In this document: in pieces, positions 27,046 to 33,374 of the stretch | Position numbering within the stretch: position 1 is the first letter of the stretch | How the letters are laid out: the number at the start of each line of letters is the position of its first letter | Assembly: GCA_045649545.1 (NCBI GenBank) | Contig: JAZRQE010000002.1 | Location: 1-33,374, forward strand | DNA length: 33,374 bases | Source: UMGS172 sp045649545 | Lineage (GTDB): Bacteria > Bacillota > Clostridia > Oscillospirales > Acutalibacteraceae | Direction: 5' to 3' | Notes under the pieces: model-generated | Seen by the model: only the letters and a program-made list of their open reading frames with translations | Told to the model about the DNA's origin: nothing | Databases searched by the model: none | Made by a program: the position numbers and the translations under genes

Positions 27046-27164
27046 TTTGTGTACCTCCAAAAATAGTGGTGGCGGCGTTTTTACGCCCTCGGAGCACCCT
27101 AAAATATTTGGTGTTCCTCCCACGGTCAAGCGGTTTTAATTAAACCGCTAATTTAAATCTCAAA
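27046..27164 (-). promoter_or_regulatory. Structured nusG-rplK intergenic leader with candidate L1 site
   Basis: The 119-base gap reads as three hairpins on the minus strand: AGCGGTTT/AAACCGCT (27130-27150, no T-run after it, so not a plain terminator), then CCGTGGGAGGAACACC (27111-27126) pairing through GGAACACC with GGTGCTCC further on, then GGCGT-AAAA-ACGCC (27075-27088). GTGGGAGG (27117-27124) lies over 70 bases from the ATG and cannot be its ribosome binding site. Confidence 0.45.
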
Positions 27165-27698
27165 TTAATCTTCAATCAGTTGAATCTGATTAAGTTCAAG
27201 CTCAACAGGTGTTTCTCTGCCGAACATTGAAATAGTAACGCGAACGCTGTTAGAATTAACATCAATCTCGTCAACGATACCGGTAAAGCCTGTCAACGGA
27301 CCGTCAATAATATTGACACTGTCACCGACAGAGTATTTAACCTCGACGCTACGCTTTTCTACGCCTAAATTTTCAACCTCTTTATCGGTAAGCGGAACCG
27401 GTTTGGAAGCCGGACCTACAAAACCCGTGCAGCCGCGTGTGTTACGCACGACATACCACGAATCGTCTGTAACAATCATTTTAATCATTACATAACCGGG
27501 GAATATTTTACGCTCAACCTGCTTTTCTTTACCGTCTGCACCGATTTCGGTAACAATTTCGGTAGGAATTTTAATATCCTGAATGAGGTCTTGCATTCCG
27601 CGGTTTTCGACCATTTTTTCAAGGTCGGTCATGACCTTATTTTCATAGCCGGAGTATGTGTGTACTACATACCATTTAGCTTCGCCTAAATCTGCCAT
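27165..27698 (-). CDS. nusG: Transcription termination/antitermination factor NusG
   Basis: A 177-residue NusG that binds the RNA polymerase clamp and couples transcription to translation or pausing. The N-terminal NGN domain (1-120) begins AKWYVVHTYSGYENKV and includes FPGYVMIKM and WYVVRNTRGCTGFVG. The C-terminal KOW domain (about 125-177) contains VNIIDGPLTGFTGIVDEID. GGAGG precedes the ATG. It lies 22 bases after secE, the classic secE-nusG order. Confidence 0.98.
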   Translation of the reverse strand: MADLGEAKWYVVHTYSGYENKVMTDLEKMVENRGMQDLIQDIKIPTEIVTEIGADGKEKQVERKIFPGYVMIKMIVTDDSWYVVRNTRGCTGFVGPASKPVPLTDKEVENLGVEKRSVEVKYSVGDSVNIIDGPLTGFTGIVDEIDVNSNSVRVTISMFGRETPVELELNQIQLIED

Positions 27699-27720
27699 AG
27701 TTTATTCCTCCACAGTCAGA

Positions 27721-28398
27721 TTACTTATAAATGAGCTTCAGCAATGCATCAAGGCCAAAATCAATAACCCAAATAAACAAACCGACAGCGGCACACATAA
27801 GAAATACAATAAGTGTGTTCTTCATAACGGTTCTGAAGTTAGGCCATACGATTTTCTTAAACTCACTCTTATAGTCCTTTAAGAACTTAACAATTCTTTT
27901 AGGAATAGTGAGTTTACCTGAGCCGGCTTCAATAACTGCCAACTTATCTGCAATAAGCAAATAAGCAACGCTTGAAGCACAGGTTAGAGCTAAGGTAATC
28001 GACATAATAAGCGGCATCATATTTACATATGCTGCACCGACTGCATCGGCAACACCGCGGTAATCAATAAACCTTGCAGCACTTGAACAAGCTACAACCA
28101 GCATAAACACGGCAGCAACTGCCGAGAAGCCGAAGGTTGCCCATCTTGTACCCTTGTATTTCAGCGAAAGAGCTGCGAAAAGAACAGTGAAAGCAGTAAG
28201 AATCAAAGTAAACAAAAGTTTCGATGATGTGTAAATGCTTTTACCGTCCAAAGAACCGAAGCAGAACTCGGCTCCGACACCGGTAACAGAACTGTTATCG
28301 GCAAGAATGACGCGGCCGAAAGGCAAGAAATAAAGTACTAAAGCTACAACTGCCAAGATTAAAGTGAGTACACTGAAAAGTTTTTTGGTTGTTTTCAC
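27721..28398 (-). CDS. secE: SecE with a four-helix N-terminal membrane extension
   Basis: The last 63 residues are a normal bacterial SecE, the small clamp subunit of the SecYEG translocon: KRIVKFLKDYKSEFKKIVWP (167-186) is the amphipathic helix and signature, and 193-215 is the single essential membrane helix. In front lie about 160 residues with four more hydrophobic segments (about 7-27, 58-80, 88-108, 125-149), whereas most SecE of Firmicutes are only 55-75 residues long. The frame is continuous, and no start codon lies just before the SecE part, so it is one fused protein. The AAGGAGG site before the ATG at 28398 is strong and lies within the end of rpmG. The role of the extension is unknown. 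Confidence 0.92.
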   Translation of the reverse strand: MKTTKKLFSVLTLILAVVALVLYFLPFGRVILADNSSVTGVGAEFCFGSLDGKSIYTSSKLLFTLILTAFTVLFAALSLKYKGTRWATFGFSAVAAVFMLVVACSSAARFIDYRGVADAVGAAYVNMMPLIMSITLALTCASSVAYLLIADKLAVIEAGSGKLTIPKRIVKFLKDYKSEFKKIVWPNFRTVMKNTLIVFLMCAAVGLFIWVIDFGLDALLKLIYK

Positions 28399-28410
28399 TT
28401 GTGTACCTCC

Positions 28411-28560
28411 TTACTTTGTCTCTTTGTGAACGGTGTGCTTCTTGCAGAATTTGCAGTACTTGTTCATCTCAAGACGATCCGGGTCGTTCTTCTTGTTCTT
28501 CATAGTGTTGTAGTTACGCTGCTTACACTCAGAACAAGCTAATGTGATTTTTACTCACAT
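28411..28560 (-). CDS. rpmG: 50S ribosomal protein L33 with a stop codon right after the ATG
   Basis: The frame encodes a complete L33 of about 48 residues (VKITLACSECKQRNYNT to KKHTVHKETK) with both CxxC zinc pairs. It lies in the expected place before secE. The ATG at 28560 has GGGAGG seven bases upstream, but the next codon is TGA. L33 usually starts MRVK or MAVK, so a single change from AGA to TGA would explain it. No ATG, GTG or TTG occurs in frame before the ATG at residue 18 or so. TGA ends tatD and rplK, so it is a real stop here. Options are a sequence error, a non-canonical start or a broken gene. The protein itself is under clear conservation. Confidence 0.75.
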
Positions 28561-28756
28561 AACGGCACCTCCCGTTTTACGGAAATTATTTTGTTCCCAT
28601 TATTTCAGAGAACGCGAGCCTCCCTCGAATCGGACAACGTGTGAATGCCGCAAAACACTACATATAGTAGGCGTTTTGAAAGCGTAAACAACATTCGGTT
28701 ATCCGCCGTCCGAAAAGGGTCTACAATCAAAAAAAGACCCTCGCAGAGGTACTAGC
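28561..28756 (-). promoter_or_regulatory. Structured leader of the rpmG-secE-nusG-rplKA operon
   Basis: A leader of about 190 bases with no ORF of note. It contains AGGGTCT (28735-28741 on the minus strand) pairing with AGACCCT (28716-28722), preceded by a short CCTC-TGC-GAGG hairpin with a T-run after it, and a second hairpin, CAAAAC/GTTTTG plus CTAC/GTAG (28651-28678). The first two overlap and are mutually exclusive, as in an attenuator. Function is not established. Confidence 0.4.
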
Positions 28757-28785
28757 ATTATAGCACAACACTCTTCAAAGGTCAA
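28757..28785 (-). promoter_or_regulatory. Promoter of the rpmG operon
   Basis: TTGACC (28780-28785), 17 bases, TATAAT (28757-28762) with TGC before it, all on the minus strand. This is the strongest promoter in the window. It lies within 20 bases of the rlmH stop, with no terminator visible between. Confidence 0.8.
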
Positions 28786-28799
28786 GTATTTTTTTATTG

Positions 28800-29282
28800 T
28801 TATTTATGATAAGTTCCGCCCTGCAATATTTTAAAAGCACGGTAGATTTGCTCCAACAACATAACGCGTGCCACCTGATGCGGAAATGTCATTTTTGACA
28901 TTGAAAGCTTAAAGTCGGCTTTTGATTTCACTTTATCTGAAAGTCCGTACGAGCCACCAATAATAAAACAGACACTTCCCTGTCCCGAAATTCCCAAATT
29001 ATTAATTTTTTCGGACAGTTCCTCGCTGGACAGTTGCTTACCCTCAATACACATTGGTATCACATACGAACCATTAGGTACAGCGGCAAGGATTTTCACC
29101 GCTTCACTATCCAACGCCGCAGACATTTGAGAGTCATTTGGATTATCCGGCAGTTTTGCCGCGTCAATTTCAACGCATTTTAAATTGCACAGTGTAGTCA
29201 GTCGCTTTTCGTATTCACTGACTGCATCCCTTAAATATTGCTCTTTAAGTTTGCCAACCGTAATTAATGTGATTTTAAGCAT
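28800..29282 (-). CDS. rlmH: 23S rRNA (pseudouridine1915-N3)-methyltransferase RlmH
   Basis: A 160-residue SPOUT-class methyltransferase, of standard length, that methylates pseudouridine 1915 in helix 69 of 23S rRNA using SAM. Visible features are MLKITLITVGKLKEQYLRDA at the start, the glycine-rich SAM knot CFIIGGSYGLSDKV, and the C-terminal KMTFPHQVARVMLLEQIYRAFKILQGGTYHK. AGGGGAT precedes the ATG. It lies nine bases after the metallo-hydrolase gene, a frequent YycJ-RlmH arrangement in Firmicutes. Confidence 0.97.
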   Translation of the reverse strand: MLKITLITVGKLKEQYLRDAVSEYEKRLTTLCNLKCVEIDAAKLPDNPNDSQMSAALDSEAVKILAAVPNGSYVIPMCIEGKQLSSEELSEKINNLGISGQGSVCFIIGGSYGLSDKVKSKADFKLSMSKMTFPHQVARVMLLEQIYRAFKILQGGTYHK

Positions 29283-29291
29283 TTCTATCCC

Positions 29292-30074
29292 CTAAAATAT
29301 AATGGCTTTGCCGTTTTTCGGCGGTGCTATATATAATGTATAGTCCGAATCCTCAACCATACCCTTATCCATCAACGCTGCAGTGGTGGTACTGCGGGCA
29401 ATTTCCGGTCGGTTATTTTCGCGACTTAAATGACCTAACACAATGCGGGTCAATCCGCTGTCAACCAATTTTGACAATTCTGCCGAGCAGGATATGTTTG
29501 AAAGGTGACCTTTATCGCTTAAAATACGATTCTTAAGGTGTGGCGGATACGAGCCTTTTTGCAACATTGCTACATCGTGGTTAGATTCAAAAAGCACTGC
29601 CTTACATCCCGTTAAAGCTAAATGGACCTCTGCCGAAACATACCCTAAATCGGTACAAACGGCACACTTTTTGCCGTCTGGCATATTTATGACATAACCA
29701 CTTGAGCCTTCACAGTCGTGACTTGTTGAAAAACGCTCTACGCATAAATCTCCTGCCGAGATGGGTGCATCGATTATATGCAAATTACCCTCAATTTCAG
29801 GAATACTTAAAAGCAAAGCACAAGCAGTAACCTCCGACGCAAACACCGGCACATTGTATTTTTTTGTAAAAACGCGAAGCCCCAAAATATGGTCAATATG
29901 CTCGTGAGTTATAAAAACACCGCGAAGTGTTTTAGGGTCAACCGCAATTTGAGCCAACCCATCGGTAATGCACTTACAACTGACACCTGCGTCAACCAAA
30001 ATTCCGTCGGTTTTTTCGCCTATATAAGTACAGTTGCCCGAACTGGAAGAAGCAATCGGAAAAATTCGGCTCAT
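29292..30074 (-). CDS. YycJ/WalJ-like metallo-beta-lactamase-fold hydrolase
   Basis: A 260-residue soluble enzyme of the metallo-beta-lactamase fold, close to YycJ (WalJ), a 5'-3' exonuclease-like member linked to DNA repair and coordination of replication with cell-wall growth. The binuclear metal motif THEHIDH is at residues 56-62. The downstream histidine and aspartate ligands are in STSHDCEGSSGY and CTDLGYV, and LGHLSRENN near 215-223 gives the last histidine. The opening FPIASSSSGNCTYI is typical of YycJ. The walRK genes that often precede it are not here; azlD is. A strong AGAGGGGG site supports the ATG. Confidence 0.9.
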   Translation of the reverse strand: MSRIFPIASSSSGNCTYIGEKTDGILVDAGVSCKCITDGLAQIAVDPKTLRGVFITHEHIDHILGLRVFTKKYNVPVFASEVTACALLLSIPEIEGNLHIIDAPISAGDLCVERFSTSHDCEGSSGYVINMPDGKKCAVCTDLGYVSAEVHLALTGCKAVLFESNHDVAMLQKGSYPPHLKNRILSDKGHLSNISCSAELSKLVDSGLTRIVLGHLSRENNRPEIARSTTTAALMDKGMVEDSDYTLYIAPPKNGKAIIF

Positions 30075-30102
30075 ACTTCGACCCCCTCTTACTTAAAATC
30101 AA

Positions 30103-30417
30103 TTAAATAACATACTTCAATAATAATTCTACTATCAGCACGATAACCGAGGAAGAAATTGCGACCAAAAAGAGGTTTCCGCTGATATATGCCGTCACAA
30201 AACCAACTACAAAAGCCGCAATTCCCGACCAGATACTGCCGGTTGCCCATATAACTGCCGGAAAGGTCATAACCGCCAAAGTAACATACGGCACATAGTA
30301 TAAAAACGAACGGATAAATCTGCTTTTTATAGGTTTTCTCAAAAGAGTTAACGGCAAAACGCGAATAGCGTATGTAACTATGAACGCTACTAAAATATAA
30401 ATAATGATTTTAGGCAT
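30103..30417 (-). CDS. azlD: AzlD-type branched-chain amino acid exporter subunit
   Basis: A 104-residue membrane protein with about four hydrophobic segments, the small partner of the AzlCD (BrnFE/YgaZH-type) exporter for branched-chain amino acids. The conserved TYAIRVLPLTLLRKP and YYVPYVTLAVMTFPAVI segments are present. Its ATG lies eight bases inside the end of azlC, which points to translational coupling and a fixed subunit ratio. Confidence 0.92.
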   Translation of the reverse strand: MPKIIIYILVAFIVTYAIRVLPLTLLRKPIKSRFIRSFLYYVPYVTLAVMTFPAVIWATGSIWSGIAAFVVGFVTAYISGNLFLVAISSSVIVLIVELLLKYVI

Positions 30418-31132
30418 TTTTTAGTTCCTCACTTTCATCTTTAATGGGGAACAGCAATGCCGCAACAGTGGAAATAATAACGGTCAGCACAATAATTCTT
30501 GTACCCTCCGGAATATCTTTGATAATCGGTATAATTGCCGCCGAAAAGCTTAAAATAAACGAAACGGCGATAAATCCTAAAACTATTTTGTTACGTCTGC
30601 CTTCAGGAATAATGCAGGCTAAAAACATTCCATAAAGGCTGACGCCTAACGCACTAACAACCATCGTCGGCAAAATACTGCCTACCGCAACGCCTAATGC
30701 CGTACCGATTGACCAGCAAGGCACTGCCACCGACATCATACCGAAATAATACAACGGTGAAACCTTTTCAGGACGCGAAATTGATGCACCGAACATTTCG
30801 TCGGTTACCGCAACACCAATAACCAATCGTTGAGGCAGCCTTGCCTCACTCGACAGTTTTTGACTTAATGCACAGGACATCAAAAGATACCGAGCATTAG
30901 CCACCAATTCCATCAACGCAACCTCAAAAAAAGAAGCACCTGCGGCAATAAGGGTAAACAATGCATATTCACCTGCCGAAGCGTTTAACATTAAACTTGC
31001 CAACGCCGCCTGCAACACGTTAAGCCCTGCATTTTTTGCCGAAATTCCTAAAGAAAACGAAACTGCAAAATAACCCAACCCAATAGGCACGCCCATTTTC
31101 ATTCCGTTTAAAAAGACTCTTTTTTTATCCAT
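30410..31132 (-). CDS. azlC: AzlC-type branched-chain amino acid exporter subunit
   Basis: A 240-residue membrane protein with about seven hydrophobic segments, the large subunit of the AzlCD exporter. Family features are GVPIGLGYFAVSFSLGISAK near the start and the following LMLNASAGEYALFTL and ELVANARYLLMSCALSQKL segments. The frame runs on to 31222, but that would read through the promoter. The ATG at 31132 starts MDKKRVFLNGMKMG and has GGAGG, although about 12 bases away, so translation may be modest. First gene of azlC-azlD-yycJ-rlmH. Confidence 0.92.
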   Translation of the reverse strand: MDKKRVFLNGMKMGVPIGLGYFAVSFSLGISAKNAGLNVLQAALASLMLNASAGEYALFTLIAAGASFFEVALMELVANARYLLMSCALSQKLSSEARLPQRLVIGVAVTDEMFGASISRPEKVSPLYYFGMMSVAVPCWSIGTALGVAVGSILPTMVVSALGVSLYGMFLACIIPEGRRNKIVLGFIAVSFILSFSAAIIPIIKDIPEGTRIIVLTVIISTVAALLFPIKDESEELKNA

Positions 31133-31168
31133 TACCCAATTGAGCCTCCAGTTTGTAACATTCAATAT

Positions 31169-31197
31169 ATGATACCACAGTAAATTAAAAAATTCAA
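31169..31197 (-). promoter_or_regulatory. Promoter of the azlCD-yycJ-rlmH operon
   Basis: On the minus strand TTGAAT (31192-31197), 17 bases, TATCAT (31169-31174), with TGG before the -10. Start near 31162, about 30 bases before the azlC ATG. No Lrp-like or T-box leader is seen. Confidence 0.6.
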
Positions 31198-31301
31198 GGT
31201 GGGACAATGGCAATTTTAACACTTAAACAATTATTAAAGTATTAAAATATGTATATTTTGTTAAAACTTTAACTAAAGCTGGAAATTCCAAGTTTTTATG
31301 C

Positions 31302-31330
31302 TTGACGCGATTGCGTTTTTTATATATAAT
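31302..31330 (+). promoter_or_regulatory. Promoter of pckA
   Basis: TTGACG (31302-31307), 17 bases, TATAAT (31325-31330). Start near 31337, leaving a leader of about 140 bases before the ATG. Confidence 0.75.
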
Positions 31331-31336
31331 GTTAAT

Positions 31337-31478
31337 TGTAGGGAGTTGGCTTTTTGTAAAAATCAAAGTCAAACTCCAATCTCTACACACAGTTAAAACT
31401 GTGCGGATAAACTTGTTTGGTATTGTGGCAAGTTTACAAAAAAAATAAAGAACATACAGTACAGAACGGAGAATTATC
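31337..31478 (+). promoter_or_regulatory. pckA leader with three consecutive hairpins
   Basis: Hairpin 1 (31342-31377): GGAGTTGGCTTT pairs with AAAGTCAAACTCC with one bulged base. Hairpin 2 (31388-31403): CACAGTT-AA-AACTGTG, perfect. Hairpin 3 (31408-31436): TAAACTTG and CAAGTTTA, perfect over eight bases with a 13-base loop. An A-rich stretch and GGAG follow before the ATG. No T-run follows any hairpin, so transcription attenuation is not evident. mRNA stability or a ligand or protein-binding role is possible. Confidence 0.5.
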
Positions 31479-33260
31479 ATGACAAAGAACCCTACAGTTT
31501 TGAAGTGGCTTGAAGAAATGAAGGCTCTTCTTACTCCCGATGAGGTAGTATGGATTGACGGTTCCGAGAAGCAAACTGCCGAGCTTCGCGAGTTGGCAGT
31601 TGAGTTGGGCGAGCTTATTAAGCTCAATCAGGAGCTTTTACCCGATTGCTATCTTCACAGAACCAAGCAGAACGACGTTGCACGTGTTGAGGACAGAACC
31701 TTTATCTGCTCTAAATTAAAAGAAAACGCAGGTCCGACCAACAACTGGTGCGACCCCGATGAAATGTACAAAAAGCTTTATGACATTGCACGTGGCTCTT
31801 ACAAGGGCAAAACAATGTATATCATCCCCTATTCTATGGGACCGATTGGCTCACCTTTGGCTAAAATCGGTATCGAAGTAACCGATTCAGTATATGTTGT
31901 ACTCAATATGCTTATTATGACCCGCGTCAGGCCCAAGGTTATGGAAGTTTTGGGCGACAGTAATGACTGGGTACGTTGCTTACATTCACGTTGCGACATT
32001 GACCCCGAAAAGAGATACATCTGCCAGTTCCCCGAGGATAATACCATTATTTCGGTTAACTCCGGCTACGGCGGTAACGTTCTTTTGGGTAAAAAGTGCT
32101 TTGCTCTCCGTATTGCTTCTTACCAGGGTTGGAAAGAAGGCTGGATGGCTGAGCATATGCTCATTTTGGGTCTTGAGAACCCGAAGGGTGAAGTTAAATA
32201 TATCGCAGCAGCATTCCCGTCTGCTTGCGGTAAGACCAACTTGGCTATGCTTATCCCGCCCGAGTATCTCCGCAAAAAGGGTTATAAGATTTGGACCGTC
32301 GGTGACGACATTTCTTGGATGCGTATAGGACCTGATGGCAGACTTTATGCTATCAACCCCGAAAACGGTTTCTTCGGTGTTGCACCGGGAACTAACGAGA
32401 AGTCTAACTTCAATGCTTTGGCTTCTACCAAGAAGGGTACTATTTTCACCAACGTAGCACACGACCTTTCCAACAACACCGTATGGTGGGAAGGCTTGAA
32501 TAAGGACCTCCCCGAAAATGCCGACGATTGGACCGGCAAGAAGTGGGATGCTTCTAAATTCGATAAGGCTGATAAGTCTACCTGTGCTGCTCACCCGAAC
32601 TCACGTTTCACTGCTCCTGCTGAGAACTGCCCCTGCATTTCCGATGAGTTTGACAAGGGTGCCGGCGTTCCCATTTCGGCTATCGTATTCGGCGGCCGCC
32701 GTGCAAAATGCACTCCGCTCGTATACCAGTCAAAGGATTGGGAGAACGGTGTATTCATTGGTTCTGCTATGGCTTCTGAAACTACTGCCGCAGCTGCAGG
32801 TGCAGTTGGTGTGGTTCGCCGCGACCCGATGGCTATGCTTCCCTTCTGCGGATATCATATGGCTGATTACTTCCAGCACTGGCTCGATATGGGCGAGAAG
32901 TTGGGCGACAAGGCTCCCAAGATTTTCAACGTTAACTGGTTCCGTACCGATGACGACGGCAACTTCTTGTGGCCTGGTTTCGGCGACAATATGAGAGTTC
33001 TTAACTGGATTATTGACCGTTGCGAAGGCAAGGCAGATGCTACCGAGACCGCTATCGGCTATGTTCCGAAGCCGGAAGACATCGACCTCACTGACCTTGA
33101 TATGGATATGGATACTCTGAAGAGCATCTTGACCGTTGATAAGGATATGTGGACTAAAGAGTGTGCTGAAATTGAAGAGCATTACAAGAAGTTCGGCGAC
33201 AAATTACCCGCAGAACTTCGCAAGCAGCTCGACGCTTTGAAAGCCGCAATCGCCGACTAA
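31479..33260 (+). CDS. pckA: Phosphoenolpyruvate carboxykinase (GTP-type)
   Basis: A 593-residue cytoplasmic enzyme that interconverts oxaloacetate and PEP with GTP/GDP. In gut anaerobes it often runs toward oxaloacetate. It belongs to the GTP family, not the ATP family usual in many Firmicutes: the P-loop with the reactive cysteine reads FPSACGKTNLAM (246-257, Cys250), with YGGN at 197-200, the metal site GDDISWM near 275-281, the VAPGTNEKSN loop at 301-310, and FGGRRA further on. Length fits GTP-PEPCK (about 590-620). GGAG lies eight bases before the ATG. Monocistronic between its own promoter and a strong terminator. Confidence 0.97.
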   Translation: MTKNPTVLKWLEEMKALLTPDEVVWIDGSEKQTAELRELAVELGELIKLNQELLPDCYLHRTKQNDVARVEDRTFICSKLKENAGPTNNWCDPDEMYKKLYDIARGSYKGKTMYIIPYSMGPIGSPLAKIGIEVTDSVYVVLNMLIMTRVRPKVMEVLGDSNDWVRCLHSRCDIDPEKRYICQFPEDNTIISVNSGYGGNVLLGKKCFALRIASYQGWKEGWMAEHMLILGLENPKGEVKYIAAAFPSACGKTNLAMLIPPEYLRKKGYKIWTVGDDISWMRIGPDGRLYAINPENGFFGVAPGTNEKSNFNALASTKKGTIFTNVAHDLSNNTVWWEGLNKDLPENADDWTGKKWDASKFDKADKSTCAAHPNSRFTAPAENCPCISDEFDKGAGVPISAIVFGGRRAKCTPLVYQSKDWENGVFIGSAMASETTAAAAGAVGVVRRDPMAMLPFCGYHMADYFQHWLDMGEKLGDKAPKIFNVNWFRTDDDGNFLWPGFGDNMRVLNWIIDRCEGKADATETAIGYVPKPEDIDLTDLDMDMDTLKSILTVDKDMWTKECAEIEEHYKKFGDKLPAELRKQLDALKAAIAD

Positions 33261-33277
33261 TTATCATTCAATAAACC

Positions 33278-33310
33278 AATCAACCCCGACCATTTCGGTC
33301 GGGGTTGATT
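33278..33310 (+). terminator. Terminator of pckA
   Basis: A perfect 14-base stem, arms 33278-33291 and 33297-33310, GC-rich core, five-base loop, followed by four further T. It starts 17 bases after the pckA stop. Confidence 0.92.
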
Positions 33311-33321
33311 TTTTGTTTAGC

Positions 33322-33374
33322 GGCGGGAGTAAACCCCCGCCCTACATTGTGTGAATTGACCATTTTGTAGGGAC
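33322..33374. repeat. Start of a GC-rich palindromic intergenic repeat, cut by the window edge
   Basis: GGCGGG (33322-33327) and CCCGCC (33336-33341) form a short hairpin. CCCTACA (33340-33346) is mirrored by TGTAGGG (33366-33372), and the window ends inside GTAGGGAC. Similar GTAGGG-bounded palindromes are dispersed in many Clostridia genomes. Only the beginning is visible here, so the class is uncertain. Confidence 0.4.

Noticed and set aside
27046..27129. Longer rplK start at 27129
   Set aside because: It would add 28 residues of non-conserved sequence translated from the structured leader. The ATG at 27045 gives the standard 141-residue L11 with a strong ribosome binding site.
27130..27150. 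Hairpin after nusG as an intrinsic terminator
   Set aside because: The stem has no T-run after it on the minus strand, and rplK-rplA lack another promoter, so it is better read as part of the rplK leader.
28411..28560. TGA in rpmG read as selenocysteine or a recoded codon
   Set aside because: tatD and rplK end in TGA, no SECIS-like need exists for L33, and position 2 of L33 is normally Arg or Ala.
28561..28756. A tRNA in the rpmG leader, since tRNA-Trp often sits beside secE
   Set aside because: No cloverleaf, TTCGA arm context or CCA end can be built; the hairpins do not have tRNA spacing.
31133..31222. Longer azlC start at 31222
   Set aside because: It would lie upstream of the predicted promoter -10, and the extra residues have no family match.

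Overview
The window is a densely packed stretch of chromosome from an anaerobic, low-GC Gram-positive bacterium, most likely a gut member of the class Clostridia (Oscillospiraceae/Ruminococcaceae-like). The basis is the gene content and order: pyruvate:ferredoxin oxidoreductase, GTP-type PEP carboxykinase, a T-box in front of pheST, and rpmG-secE-nusG-rplK-rplA. The spacing of strong GGAGG ribosome binding sites and the many extended -10 (TGN) promoters fit as well. No phage, transposase, CRISPR array, rRNA or tRNA was seen. The placement below class level is inference.

Layout. 1-3444 (-): pyruvate:ferredoxin oxidoreductase, cut at its C-terminus by the window edge. 3640-6954 (-): an ABC-F ATPase followed by a MATE transporter, one operon. 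7169-9394 (+): an LtaS-like membrane sulfatase with an unusual extracellular C-terminal domain and a last membrane helix. 9455-10087 (-): a histidine phosphatase. 10210-12036 (+): an XRE-type regulator followed by a secreted serpin. 12094-15891 (-): metG, tatD, galM. 16127-17857 (+): a BspA-type leucine-rich-repeat surface protein. 18015-19631 (+): a sodium:solute symporter. 19690-23434 (+): T-box(Phe), pheS, pheT. 23506-25725 (-): a DUF1538 membrane protein and a tandem PII-like protein. 25867-28560 (-): rpmG, secE, nusG, rplK, rplA. 28800-31132 (-): azlC, azlD, a YycJ/WalJ-like metallo-hydrolase, rlmH. 31479-33260 (+): pckA. The final 60 bases hold the beginning of a GC-rich palindromic repeat.

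How the parts work together. Most of the window is housekeeping: translation (metG, pheST, rpmG, rplK, rplA, rlmH), transcription and secretion (nusG, secE), and central carbon metabolism (PFOR, pckA, galM). Regulation is visible at RNA level: a complete Phe T-box, repeated GUGGGAGG elements in front of rplK and rplA that resemble the L1 site of 23S rRNA, and structured leaders before metG, the rpmG operon and pckA. Several terminators serve two convergent genes at once.

The least ordinary parts are: (i) the DUF1538/PII pair, in which transporter and sensor are both internally duplicated, recalling AmtB-GlnK; (ii) a SecE with about 160 extra N-terminal residues carrying four predicted membrane helices; (iii) an rpmG whose ATG is followed at once by an in-frame TGA; (iv) the regulator-serpin module; (v) the LtaS-like protein with an added exported domain; and (vi) nested TTTAAAG dyads with a promoter -35 box built into a terminator stem ahead of the symporter.
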